Below, in pieces: positions 34,838 to 43,618 of a DNA stretch of 64,000 bases (position 1 is the first letter of the stretch; every line of letters starts with the position of its first letter). This stretch comes from JALZKA01 sp963725035 (GTDB lineage Bacteria; Actinomycetota; Thermoleophilia; Solirubrobacterales; 70-9). Under the pieces are notes generated by a model. It was given only the letters and a program-made list of their open reading frames with translations, searched no databases and was not told where the DNA came from. The DNA lies in the NCBI GenBank assembly GCA_963725035.1, contig CAVRWX010000018.1, forward strand, positions 124,001-188,000, in the 5' to 3' direction. The position numbers and the translations under genes are program-made.

Positions 34838-35534
34838 GGACCAGACGCGGATCAACGAGCGCATCGGCGTTCGCGAGGTTCGCCTGGTCGACGAAGACGG
34901 CAAGCAGATCGGCGTCATCGACACCAAGAAGGCGCTCGAGATGGCGCAGGAGCGCGATCTCGACCTGGTCGAGGTCGCTCCCGAGTCCCGTCCGCCTGTA
35001 GCGCGCCTCCTCGACTACTCGAAGTACAAGTACGAGCAGGAGCAGAAGGCCAAGCAGGCCCGGAAGCACCAACAGCAGATCAACGTCCGCGAGATCAAGC
35101 TGCGCCCGAAGATCGCAGACCACGACTACATGACCAAGAAAGGCCATGTCGAGCGATTTCTCAAGCAGGGCGACAAGGTGAAGGTCACGATCATGTTCCG
35201 CGGCCGTGAGCAGGCGCATCCGGAGCGCGGGCGCAACCTCCTCGCACGCCTGTTCGAGGACCTCGACGGGCTCGGCGTGATCGAGCAGAACCCGCTTCAG
35301 GAGGGACGCAACATGCACATGCTGCTTGCGCCCTCGAAGGAGGCGCTCAAAGAGCGCGACAAGGCGAAGACCGGCGAGCAGCCGGCCGTGGCCGAGCCTG
35401 AGGCGGGTGAAGTGCCGGACGCGGGGTCTGGCTCCGACGCTGCCGAGGCGGAAGAGCCCTCCGCGGACAAGGTGCCTGACCCCTCGGAGGTCGAGGCCCC
35501 AGCCGCAGCTGAGCCCGAAGCCGCCACCGGCTGA
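34797..35534 (+). CDS. infC: Translation initiation factor IF-3 with an acidic C-terminal extension
   Basis: 245 residues. The N-domain has TRINERIGVREVRLVDEDGKQIGVIDTKKALEMAQERDLDLVEVAP, then the lysine-rich linker YSKYKYEQEQKAKQARKHQQQINVREIKLRPKI. The C-domain has DHDYMTKKGHVERFLKQGDKVKVTIMFRGREQAHPERG. The core ends near residue 180; about 60 further residues rich in Glu, Ala and Pro follow, a longer tail than usual. GTG 34797 is used; ATG 34827 (MPERDQTRINERI) is a possible alternative. In this lineage infC normally follows thrS directly, but here 2.5 kb of secreted-protein genes intervene. Confidence 0.92.
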   Translation: MPVPRRFDRRMPERDQTRINERIGVREVRLVDEDGKQIGVIDTKKALEMAQERDLDLVEVAPESRPPVARLLDYSKYKYEQEQKAKQARKHQQQINVREIKLRPKIADHDYMTKKGHVERFLKQGDKVKVTIMFRGREQAHPERGRNLLARLFEDLDGLGVIEQNPLQEGRNMHMLLAPSKEALKERDKAKTGEQPAVAEPEAGEVPDAGSGSDAAEAEEPSADKVPDPSEVEAPAAAEPEAATG

Positions 35535-35541
35535 GCCGCCA

Positions 35542-36708
35542 GTGGAGGCGGGAGTTCCGCAGATACCTGTCTTCGACGTGCGGGTCGGGGACGAGGAACT
35601 CGAAGCCGTCGCCGCGACGCTCCGCTCCGGCTGGCTGAGCGCCGGCCCTCAGACAGAGGCGTTCGAGCAGGAGTTCGCCGAGCACCTGGGCTCGAAGCAC
35701 GTGCTCGCCCTCTCGAGCTGCACCGCTGCGCTCCACCTCGCCTGCATCGCGGCGGGGATCGAGCCAGGGGACGAGGTGATCGTCCCATCGCTCACCTTCG
35801 TCGCCACCGCCAATGCCGTCCGCTACTGCGGCGCCAGACCCGTCTTCTGCGACATCGTCGGCGGTGAAGGCAACGACCTCAACATGGACACGGAAGCGGT
35901 CGAGGCACTCATCACCGAGCGCACCAAGGCCGTGATCCCAGTCCACTGGGCGGGCTACCCGGTCGAGATCGCAGACCTAGCCGAGCTCTGCGAGCGCCGG
36001 GGCCTGACCCTGATCGAGGACGCAGCCCATGCCCCTTGGGCCAACTACGGATCGAAGGACCTCGGCACCTACGGCCTAGCGGGCTGCTTCTCGTTCTTTC
36101 CGAACAAGGTCCTGGGCGTGGGGGAGGGCGGAGCGCTCTGCACCGACTCGGATGAGATCGCCGAGCGGGTACGGCGCCTGCGCTCCCAGGGGATGACCGC
36201 GACGACCATGGACCGCCATCGCGGCACGGCCATGAGCTACGACGTGGTCGAGGTCGGCTTCAACTACCGCTTCGACGATCTGCGCGCCGCGATCATCCGC
36301 CCGCGCTTTGCCCGCCTGGGCGCCGAGATCGAGCGCCGGCGCGAGCTGATCGCGCGTTATCGGGAGCTGCTCGACGACGCCGAAGGGCTCGGCATCGCCT
36401 ATCGCGGCAACGACGAGACCCGCTCCTCGTGCTACCTCATGGGCATCCTGGTGGAGCCCGAATTCCGCCAGCCCGTGCGCGACCGCCTGCGCGACGAGCA
36501 CGGCGTTCAGACCACGGTCTATCCCGCCACTCACGAGCTCGGCGGCTACGTCCGCGAGTTCGGCGCCGTGTCGCTGCCGAAGACCGAGGACGCCGCTGCG
36601 CGCCTGTTCTCGATCCCGCTCTATCCGCACATGGCCCTGGACCTCCAGGACCACGTGGCGGCTGCAGTACGCGAGTCAGTCGCCCACGTGTTGGACGGGG
36701 GCGCTTGA
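35542..36708 (+). CDS. DegT/DnrJ/EryC1/StrS-family aminotransferase, copy 1
   Basis: 388 residues, PLP-dependent fold type I. LRSGWLSAGPQTEAFEQEFAEHLGSKHVLALSSCTAALHLA is the substrate/phosphate region. DEVIVPSLTFVATANAV and LIEDAAHAPWANYGSKDLGTYGLAGCFSFFPNKVLGVGEGG contain the conserved Asp and the Schiff-base Lys (in F-F-P-N-K). Such enzymes aminate keto-sugars for surface glycans. GTG 35542 lies 7 bp after infC. It overlaps the next aminotransferase by ATGA-type coupling. Probable partners lie in the glycan locus at 53-64 kb. Confidence 0.87.
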   Translation: MEAGVPQIPVFDVRVGDEELEAVAATLRSGWLSAGPQTEAFEQEFAEHLGSKHVLALSSCTAALHLACIAAGIEPGDEVIVPSLTFVATANAVRYCGARPVFCDIVGGEGNDLNMDTEAVEALITERTKAVIPVHWAGYPVEIADLAELCERRGLTLIEDAAHAPWANYGSKDLGTYGLAGCFSFFPNKVLGVGEGGALCTDSDEIAERVRRLRSQGMTATTMDRHRGTAMSYDVVEVGFNYRFDDLRAAIIRPRFARLGAEIERRRELIARYRELLDDAEGLGIAYRGNDETRSSCYLMGILVEPEFRQPVRDRLRDEHGVQTTVYPATHELGGYVREFGAVSLPKTEDAAARLFSIPLYPHMALDLQDHVAAAVRESVAHVLDGGA

Positions 36709-37854
36709 TGAGCGAGCCCTGGAAAGTCACTCTCACCGAGATCTCGCTGCCCGAGTCGGACGTCGAGGCGGTCCTCGACACCCTTCGTTCGGGCTGGCTC
36801 ACGATGGGCCCGAAGACGCTCGAGCTCGAGCAGGCCTTTTGCGAGTACACGGGCTCGGAGCACGCGGTAGCCGTCTCGAGCGCCACCGCCGCCCTCCACA
36901 TGGCCTGTCTCGCCGCAGGCGTGGGGGAGGGCGATGAGGTGATCGCGCCCGCCCTTTCCTTCGTGGCCGACGCTCACGCTGGGCGGATAGCGGGCGGCGA
37001 GACCGTCCTGGCGGACTGCGTCTCGCCGGCGGAGCCGCTGATGGACCCCGCGCACGTCGAGAGCCTCGTCACCGAGCGGACCAAGGCGATCATCGCCGTC
37101 CACATGTTCGGCTACCCCGCCGACATCGAGGCTCTCCGCGCGATCGCGGACGAGCGCGGGATTGCCCTGATCGAGGACTGCGCGGAATCCGACGGCGGCA
37201 GGCTCCGCGACGGCTCGCGCGCGGGCACCGCGGGCATCTGCGGCTGCTTCTCGTTCTTCTCCAAGACTCAGCTGGGCGTTGGCGAGGGCGGGATCATGGT
37301 CACGGACTCCGAGGAGTTCGCGGCCGAGCTCCGCAAGCTCCGCTCGCACGCGATGACCTCGGTCACGTGGGACCGCCACCGCGGTCACGCCGAGACCTAC
37401 GACGTGACCCGCCTCGGCTTCAACTTCCGGATCGACGAGCCGCGCGCGACGCTTGCGATGGCGCGCCTTGCGCGCCTCGACGACGCGCTGGCGGAGCTGC
37501 GGCGAGTCGCCAGCTTCCTATCGCGAGCGGCTCGCCGCGATCGATGGCGTCGAGGTCCCGTTCCCGGACGAGTGGGTCGAGCTGAGCGGCCACTTCGCGT
37601 TCCCCGTTCTCGTCGCGGACCGCGAGACCCGCGACGCGGTGCGCGAGTCGATGCACGCCCAGCGCGTGCAGACGACGTTCTACCCCTCGCTGACGCAGCT
37701 GTCGGCCTACGAGCCCAAGCGGCCAGAGGACGAGCGCCCGAGGGCCGAGGAGATCGCCGATCGGCACTTCGCTTTGCCCCTATCGCCCTCGCTGGACGAC
37801 GCGAAGATCGACACGGTCGTAACGGCACTGCAAGCCGCTCTGAACCAGAGGTAA
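36708..37854 (+). CDS. DegT/DnrJ/EryC1/StrS-family aminotransferase, copy 2, frame slipped once
   Basis: About 382 residues, clearly paralogous to copy 1: LRSGWLTMGPKTLELEQAFCEYTGSEHAVAVSSATAALHMACLAAG, DEVIAPALSFVADAHAG, LIEDCAESDGG, CGCFSFFSKTQLGVGEGG with the PLP lysine, and SVTWDRHRGHAETYDVTRLGFNFRIDEPRATLAMARL. The frame slips near 37508; the C-terminal part resumes SYRERLAAIDGVEVPFPDEWVELSGHFAFPVLV. ATG 36708 overlaps the previous TGA. Two tandem copies suggest two successive or alternative sugar aminations. Confidence 0.84.
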
Positions 37855-37899
37855 GCTGCTCGGGCAGGCAGGGAAGCCACGAATCGTGGAGGAAGCACC

Positions 37900-38496
37900 A
37901 TGAAGAAGATTCTTGCTGCCGTAGGGACGTTCGCGGTCGCATCCAGCTTGGGCGGGTGCATCACGCAGACCGGCTTTCACTGGTCCGACGACAAACCCAA
38001 GAAGGACGAGACGGTCAAGGGGATTCTGGACCTGAAAACCGTCGAGCCAGTTGACATCGGGGGCGGTCCAGCGCCCACCGAGGTCTACTACTTCCTGAAG
38101 GTCGTGGGGATAAGCCAAGACGTCGCGTTCAGGAAGTTCAAGTTCGACCCCGACGAGGTCCTGGGCCCGTCGGTGAAGATGACCGAGGACCCCAACATCG
38201 CCACGTTCGCCAGCACCAACTGCGCTCCGGGTGCTGTGGGTGATGAGGCCTCTTATCGCACCGAGGATCCTGTGCCGGCCGAGTCGCTAGACAAAGTCTT
38301 CGACGCGACGTTCAAGGCGGACGTGGGGCCGAAGGGCTCCGGCTTCGCGGGGGCCGTCCAGTCGGGCCAGTGGTACGACGACGGCGACGGGGCAGCCGAG
38401 GATCCGGGATCGTCGGACGACGATTACGAGTGCACCGGCTTCGCGTCGACGGTCCTTTCGACCAAGGGGTTCGCCGTCCAGGCGCTGAGCCGGTGA
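37900..38496 (+). CDS. Small secreted lipoprotein (paralogue of 4779-5379)
   Basis: 198 residues with a lipoprotein signal peptide, MKKILAAVGTFAVASSLGGC (lipobox L-G-G-C), and a GGAGGA Shine-Dalgarno before the ATG. The mature part has HWSDDKPKKDETVKGIL, a central KFKFDPDEVLGPSVKMTEDPNIATF, a C-terminal QWYDDGDGAAEDPGSSDDDYEC and the ending STKGFAVQALSR. The same landmarks occur in the broken gene at 4779. It interrupts the usual infC-rpmI neighbourhood. Function unknown. Confidence 0.78.
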   Translation: MKKILAAVGTFAVASSLGGCITQTGFHWSDDKPKKDETVKGILDLKTVEPVDIGGGPAPTEVYYFLKVVGISQDVAFRKFKFDPDEVLGPSVKMTEDPNIATFASTNCAPGAVGDEASYRTEDPVPAESLDKVFDATFKADVGPKGSGFAGAVQSGQWYDDGDGAAEDPGSSDDDYECTGFASTVLSTKGFAVQALSR

Positions 38497-38559
38497 CATG
38501 CGGTAGAAATCGCGCGTAGAAGCGTCGAATCGCGAGCCTGCTTCAATAGTCCGTTCGCC

Positions 38560-38760
38560 ATGCCGAAGATGAAGTCCCACTCAGGCGCCAAGAAGCGCTT
38601 TCGCAAGACCGCCAGCGGCAAGCTGCGCGGCCGGCGCGCCTACTCCAGCCACATCCTGGAGAAGAAGTCGCCGAAGCGGAAGCGCCGCATGGCCAAGCCC
38701 ACCGAGGTCGCGCCGGCCGATACCGAGCGCGTGAACCGCCTGCTCGCGAAGAGGAAGTAG
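38560..38760 (+). CDS. rpmI: 50S ribosomal protein L35
   Basis: 66 residues, full length: MPKMKSHSGAKKRFRKTASGKLRGRRAYSSHILEKKSPKRKRRM. The family signature K-M-K-T/S-H-S-G-A-K-K-R-F is at the start. It precedes rplT by 4 bp. Confidence 0.96.
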   Translation: MPKMKSHSGAKKRFRKTASGKLRGRRAYSSHILEKKSPKRKRRMAKPTEVAPADTERVNRLLAKRK

Positions 38761-38764
38761 CGGC

Positions 38765-39124
38765 ATGCCTCGCGCAACGAACGCAGTCGCACGAAAGCGG
38801 CGCAAGAAGAAGACGCTCGACCAGGCCAAGGGCTACTACGGCCGCAAGCATTCGAGCTATCGCTTCGCGAACGAGCAGGTCATGCGCTCGGGGAACTACG
38901 CGTTCCGCGACCGCCGCCGGCGCAAGCGCGACTTCCGGCGCCTGTGGATCGTCCGCATCAACGCCGCCGCGCGCCAGGAGGGCATGAGCTACTCCGAGCT
39001 GATGCACGGCCTGAAGCTGGCCGAGGTCGAGGTCAACCGCAAGATGCTCGCCGACCTCGCCGTGCGCGACCCTGAGGCGTTCCGACGTTTTACCGAGCTA
39101 GCCCGGGAGGCCGCGGCGGCCTGA
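38765..39124 (+). CDS. rplT: 50S ribosomal protein L20
   Basis: 119 residues: RATNAVARKRRKKKTLDQAKGYYGRKHSSYRFANEQVMRSGNYAFRDRRRRKRDFRRLWIVRINAAARQEGMSYSELMHGL, the standard L20 body. Co-transcribed with rpmI and followed by a strong terminator. Confidence 0.96.
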   Translation: MPRATNAVARKRRKKKTLDQAKGYYGRKHSSYRFANEQVMRSGNYAFRDRRRRKRDFRRLWIVRINAAARQEGMSYSELMHGLKLAEVEVNRKMLADLAVRDPEAFRRFTELAREAAAA

Positions 39125-39156
39125 GCGAACCCTCGACCGCCGACCAGGATCCACCC

Positions 39157-39180
39157 GGGCGCCCCAGAGGCGCCCTTTTT
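39157..39180 (+). terminator. Rho-independent terminator after rplT
   Basis: GGGCGCC (39157-39163), loop CCAGA, GGCGCCC (39169-39175), then TTTTT. A perfect 7-bp GC stem with a U tract, 33 bp after the rplT stop. Confidence 0.88.
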
Positions 39181-39203
39181 GTTGGGATAACGAGAGAACA
39201 CGA

Positions 39204-39961
39204 ATGACGATCACGAGCAAAGACAACGAAAAGCTGAAGCTGGTGCGAAAGCTCGCCGACCGCAAGCACCGCGAGCGCGAGGGCCTCTTCGTGACCGAGG
39301 GCGAGGACCTGCTCGAAGGCGGGTCGCGCCGCCGGGCATGAGCCGACGCTGTCCTTCTGCCGCGCGGAGACGGGCATTAGACGGGGACGAAGTCGACGCT
39401 GAGCTCCTCGACGCGGTCTCGACCCTGGGCTCCGGCACGCGCGTGATCGCCATATGGAGCGCTCCCGAAGAGGGCAAACGTCCGGGAGTCCCCCCTATAG
39501 GGGGTAGTGACGGACGTTTGCCCGGGGGAGGGGGCGGTTTGCGTGTATCTCCACGGCGTTGGCGATCCCGGGAACGTGGGGAGCATCGTGCGCAGCGCGG
39601 GGGCGCTCGCCGACGCTTGGGTCGCGCTGGGGCCCGAATGCGCCGATCCCTACGGCCCCAAGGCCGTCCGCGCCTCCATGGGCGCGATCTTCACCGTCCC
39701 CATCAGCCGCTGCGAACTCGACGGAGACCCCGACGCCTCGCGTCTCCTTGGTTGCCCATGGCGGCGCTTCGCAGAACTCGCCAGCGGATGCGCAGACGCA
39801 TCTGCCTAGGTTCGGAGCGCGACGGCCTGCCCAGCGAAGTCATCGACGCGACCGACGCAACGTGGACCATTCCGATGCGCCCCGACGCCGTCGAGTCCCT
39901 GGGCGTTGCGGCCGCGGCGGCGATCGCTTTGAGCCGGATAGGGTCGAGAGTCGGCGATTAA
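39204..39961 (+). CDS. SpoU/TrmH-family RNA 2'-O-methyltransferase, frame slipped several times
   Basis: ATG 39204 opens MTITSKDNEKLKLVRKLADRKHREREGLFVTEGEDLL, the substrate-binding N-domain of TrmH-like enzymes. In other frames follow VDAELLDAVSTLGSGTRVIAIW, then the SPOUT core VYLHGVGDPGNVGSIVRSAGALADAWVALG (motif 1, N-V-G-x-I-x-R-S), RASMGAIFTVPI, and the knot motifs CLGSERDGLPSEVID and WTIPMRPDAVESLGVAAAAAIALSRI. Slips lie near 39317, 39365, 39530 and 39800. The stop overlaps pheS (TAATG). A 52-bp palindrome sits between the two domains (39472-39523). It probably methylates 23S rRNA or tRNA. Confidence 0.75.
39472..39523. repeat. 52-bp inverted repeat inside the RNA methyltransferase gene
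   Basis: Outer arms GGGCAAACGTCCG (39472-39484) and CGGACGTTTGCCC (39511-39523) are perfectly complementary over 13 bp. The middle contains a second short palindrome CCCCCTATAGGGGG. It could fold into a long cruciform or RNA hairpin. It lies at the linker between the N-domain and the SPOUT core. Confidence 0.75.
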
Positions 39962-41082
39962 TGACCATGAGCGCAGTCGATCGAATCGAAGAGCTACGGG
40001 CCGAGGGGGCCGCCGCGATTGCCGCAGCGCCTGACTCCGCCGCGCTCGAGGAGCTCCGCGTCCGGTTCCTGGGCCGTAAGTCCGAGCTGACCTCGATCCT
40101 GCGCGGCATCGCCGACCTGCCGGCCGAAGAGCGCGGTCCCGTTGGCGCGGGCGCAAACAGCGCGCGCAAGGAGCTGGAGGAGGCGCTCGAGTCGCGGCGC
40201 GCGGCGCTCGAAGCGGGCGAGCTCGATGTGCGCCTCGTTGCCGACGCGATCGACGTCACCCTGCCCGGCACGCCGCCCGTCCGCGTGGGGCACCTCCACC
40301 CGATCACCCGTACCCGGCGCGAGATCGAGGACATCTTCGTGGCGCTGGGCTATCGCGTCATGGACGGCCCCGAGGTCGAGCACGACTTCTACAACTTCAC
40401 CGCGCTCAACCACCCGCCCGGCCATCCCGCGCGGATGGTGCAGGACACCTTCTACGTCGATCCCGCGTCGCTCGCGGACGGTGTCGTCGGCAAGGACGGC
40501 CTGCCGCCGGGACCGCGCGACGTCCTCCTTCGCACTCACACGTCGCCGAACCAGGTGCGCGCCATGGAGGCGAACGAGCCGCCGCTCTTCGTGATCGTGC
40601 CCGGCACCGTCTATCGCCGCGACACGATGGACGCGACCCACCTGCCGATGTTCTCGCAGGTCGAGGGGCTCGCCGTCGCCGAGGACATCACGCTCGCGGA
40701 CCTCGCCGGCACCCTCCAGGAGGTTGCGCGGGCGCTGTTCGGCGACGAGCGCGAGACTCGCCTGAAGCCCGACTTCTTCCCCTTCACCGAGCCGAGCGTC
40801 CAGGTGGACGTCTCATGCTTTCGCTGCGGCGGCTCGGGCACGCTTCCCAGCGGCGAGCGGGACGGCGTCTGCAAGGGCACGGGCTGGATCGAGATCCTGG
40901 GCGCCGGCATGGTCGACCCGAACGTCTTCGGCTTCGTCTCCGAGCACGGCTACGACCCCGATCGCGTCCAGGGCTTCGCTTTCGGAATGGGGATCGAGCG
41001 GATCGCCTTCCTCAAGCACGGTGTCCCCGACCTGCGCATGTTCTACGAGAACGACGCGCGCTTCCTGGGGCAGTTCGCATGA
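39961..41082 (+). CDS. pheS: Phenylalanyl-tRNA synthetase alpha subunit
   Basis: 373 residues. The N-terminal coiled coil (RIEELRAEGAAAIAAAPDSAALEELRVRFLGRKSELTSIL) binds tRNA. The catalytic core has HPITRTRREIEDIFVALGYRVMDGPEVEHDFYNFTALNHPPGHPAR, HTSPNQVRAM, VYRRDTMDATHLPMFSQVEGL, motif 2 FPFTEPSVQVDVSC and motif 3 GFAFGMGIERIAFLKHGVPDLR. Full length and intact. It acts with PheT as an alpha2beta2 enzyme. Confidence 0.96.
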   Translation: MTMSAVDRIEELRAEGAAAIAAAPDSAALEELRVRFLGRKSELTSILRGIADLPAEERGPVGAGANSARKELEEALESRRAALEAGELDVRLVADAIDVTLPGTPPVRVGHLHPITRTRREIEDIFVALGYRVMDGPEVEHDFYNFTALNHPPGHPARMVQDTFYVDPASLADGVVGKDGLPPGPRDVLLRTHTSPNQVRAMEANEPPLFVIVPGTVYRRDTMDATHLPMFSQVEGLAVAEDITLADLAGTLQEVARALFGDERETRLKPDFFPFTEPSVQVDVSCFRCGGSGTLPSGERDGVCKGTGWIEILGAGMVDPNVFGFVSEHGYDPDRVQGFAFGMGIERIAFLKHGVPDLRMFYENDARFLGQFA

Positions 41083-41128
41083 CACCCCTACAGACACCTG
41101 CTGCTTTCGCACCTAAAGGTGCTCACGA

Positions 41129-43618
41129 ATGAAAATCCCGATGTCCTGGCTCCGCGAGTACTGCGATCCCGGCATCTCCGCCGCGGAGGTCGCCGACCTG
41201 CTGTCGATGCGCGCCGTCGAGGTCGAGCGGGTCTCCACCGTCGGTCCGTCTTCGGCTGACGGGTTCGTTGTCGGTTACGTCGTCTCGGCCGAGCAGCACC
41301 CGAACGCCGACCGCCTGAGCGTCTGCGTCGTCAACGACGGCGAGGGCGAGCGGACGATCGTGTGCGGCGCTCCCAACGTCGCCACGGGTCAGACCGTCGC
41401 GGTGGCGCTTCCCGGGGCCGTCATGCCGGGCGGTCAGAAGCTGGGCAAGGCGAAGCTCCGCGGGATCGAGTCGGCCGGGATGATCCTGGCCGAGGACGAG
41501 CTGGAGCTCGGCTCCGACCACGACGGAATCATGGTCCTGGCGCCTGGCACCGATCCGGTGCCGGCACCTCTGGACCGCGCCCGCGCCTGGCACGCCGCTG
41601 AGCGAAGTCCTGCCGATAGCCGAGGAGGTGCTTGAGCTCGACCTCAACCCGAACCGCTCGGACTGCCTCGGCCTGTATGGCGTCGCACGTGAGGTCCACG
41701 CGATCACGGGCGCCGAGCTGGCGCCTCCCCCGTGGGATGAGGACCACGAGGCGACCGGCTCGGGCTCCGTCGAGGACCTGGCCAAGATCACCGTGGAGGT
41801 GCCCGAGCTCTGCCCGCGCTTCACCGCGCGCGCCTTCGAAGGCGTCGAGATGGGCCCGTCGCCGCTCTGGCTCCGAGCCCGCCTGATCGCCGCGGGGCAA
41901 CGGCCGATCTCGAACATCGTCGACGTCACCAACTACGTGATGCTCCTCACCGGCCAGCCGCTTCACTCGTACGACCTCGATCAGGTCGCGGGCGGCATCC
42001 TGGTCGTCCGCGCGGCGGCTGACGGCGAGAAGATCACGACGCTCGACGGCACCGAGCGCGTTCTCGACTCGGACATGGTCCTGATCTGCGACGAGGCCGG
42101 GCCGTCCGGAGGGATCGCCGGCGTCATGGGCGGCCGCGACTCCGAGGTCTCGGGCGAGACGAAGCGCGTCCTGCTGGAGGCTGCGACCTGGAACGGCCCA
42201 AACATCCTGCGGACCTCGAACGAGCTTGGCCTGCGCTCGGAGGCTTCCACCCGCTTCGAAAAGCAGCTTCATCCCGAGCTGGCGATGCGGGCGCAGCGGG
42301 TCGCATCGAAGCTCATCTGCGAGAACTCGGGCGCAACGCTCGTGCCCGGCACGATCGACGTAGCGACCGACCCGCCCGCGCCTCACGTGATCGCGCTCCG
42401 CTCGGAGCGGACCGAGGCGATCCTGGGAATCCCGATCGACACGGCCGAGGCGGAAGTGAGCCTGACCAGGCTGGGCTTTGCGGTCGAGCGTGATGGCGAT
42501 GACCTGCGCGCCGAGATCACGCCCGAGCGCCACTATGACGTCACGCGCGAGATCGACCTGATCGAGGAGGTCGGGCGACTCCACGGCTTCGACCAGTTGC
42601 CCCGGACGCTGCCCGCACACGGCGAGCGCGGTGGGCTCACCCGCGGCCAGACCCTGCGCCGCCGGCTCGAGGACGCGTTGCGCGACATCGGCTTCGACCA
42701 GGCGATCTCCTGGGGCCTCATCTCGCCCGACGTCTTCGACCTGCTTCGCCTCGACGCCGGCGACGAACGCCGCAACGCCGTGCGGGTCTCGAACCCGCTT
42801 TCCGAAGAGCTCTCTGTGATGCGGACCACGCTTCTCGGCGGCCTCCTCGATGCCGCGCGCAGGAACCTGGCACACGGCATGGAGCGAGCGAGCCTCTTCG
42901 AGTCCGGCCGCGCGTATTTCGCCGAGGCGGCGCCCGCAGAGGGCTCGACCGAGGCCGGGGCGTTCCCGGGCGACATGCCCGCGCCCGACCGCGAGCCCCA
43001 CCGACTGGCCGCCATCACCGTGGGGCCGCTCAGCCCGCCCGCGTGGCGAGGCGATTCTCCCGCCGAAGACTTCTTCGCCCTCAAGGGCGTGATCGAGGTT
43101 CTTGCCCGCGGCGTCGGCGCCGAGCCAGAGTTCGCGCCTGGATCCCAGCCCTTCCTTCACCCGGCCCGAGCAGCCTCGGTGTTCGTTTGGCGGCGTCGAG
43201 GCGGGCTGGCTGGGCGAGCTTCACCCGGCGGTCGCCGCCGAGTGGGACATCCCGGCCGGCGTTGCGTTCGAATTCGACGTCGCGCCGCTTCTTGATGCGG
43301 CGAGCAGCGGAGACGAGGTCTACGAGGACCTCCTGACCCATCCGGCGCTCCTTCAGGACCTCGCCGTGGTCGTGCCCGAGGACGTCCCGGCCGAGCGCGT
43401 TCGCGAGACGGTCCACGAGCGCTGGCGGAGAGCTCCTTCGGAGCGCCGAGATCTTCGACCTCTACCGCGGCGACCAGGTCGGCGAGGGGAAGAAGAGCCT
43501 CGCCCTCCGCCTCGAGTTCCGCGCTCAAGAGCGCACCCTCACCGACGAGGAGGTTGCTCCCGTCCGCAGCGCGATCAGTGACTCCCTGGAGGGCATCGGG
43601 GGGTCGCTCCGTGGCTGA
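41129..43618 (+). CDS. pheT: Phenylalanyl-tRNA synthetase beta subunit, frame slipped three times
   Basis: About 829 residues. MKIPMSWLREYCDPGISAAEVADLLSMRAVEVERV, then the EMAP-II-like tRNA-binding domain (VGYVVSAEQHPNADRLSVCVVNDG). The B3/B4 part is LELDLNPNRSDCLGLYGVAREVHAITG with the editing region RPISNIVDVTNYVMLLTGQPLHSYDLDQ, then B5 (ITPERHYDVTREIDLIEEVGRLHGFDQLP) and the pseudo-catalytic core. The C-terminal FDX-ACB domain is THPALLQDLAVVVPEDVPAERV...GELLRSAEIFDLYRGDQVGEGKKSLALRLEFRAQERTLTDEEV. Slips lie near 41570, 43180 and 43435. The gene is essential, so these are probably read errors. A small GCACC-TAAA-GGTGC hairpin (41109-41122) precedes the ATG. Confidence 0.92.
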
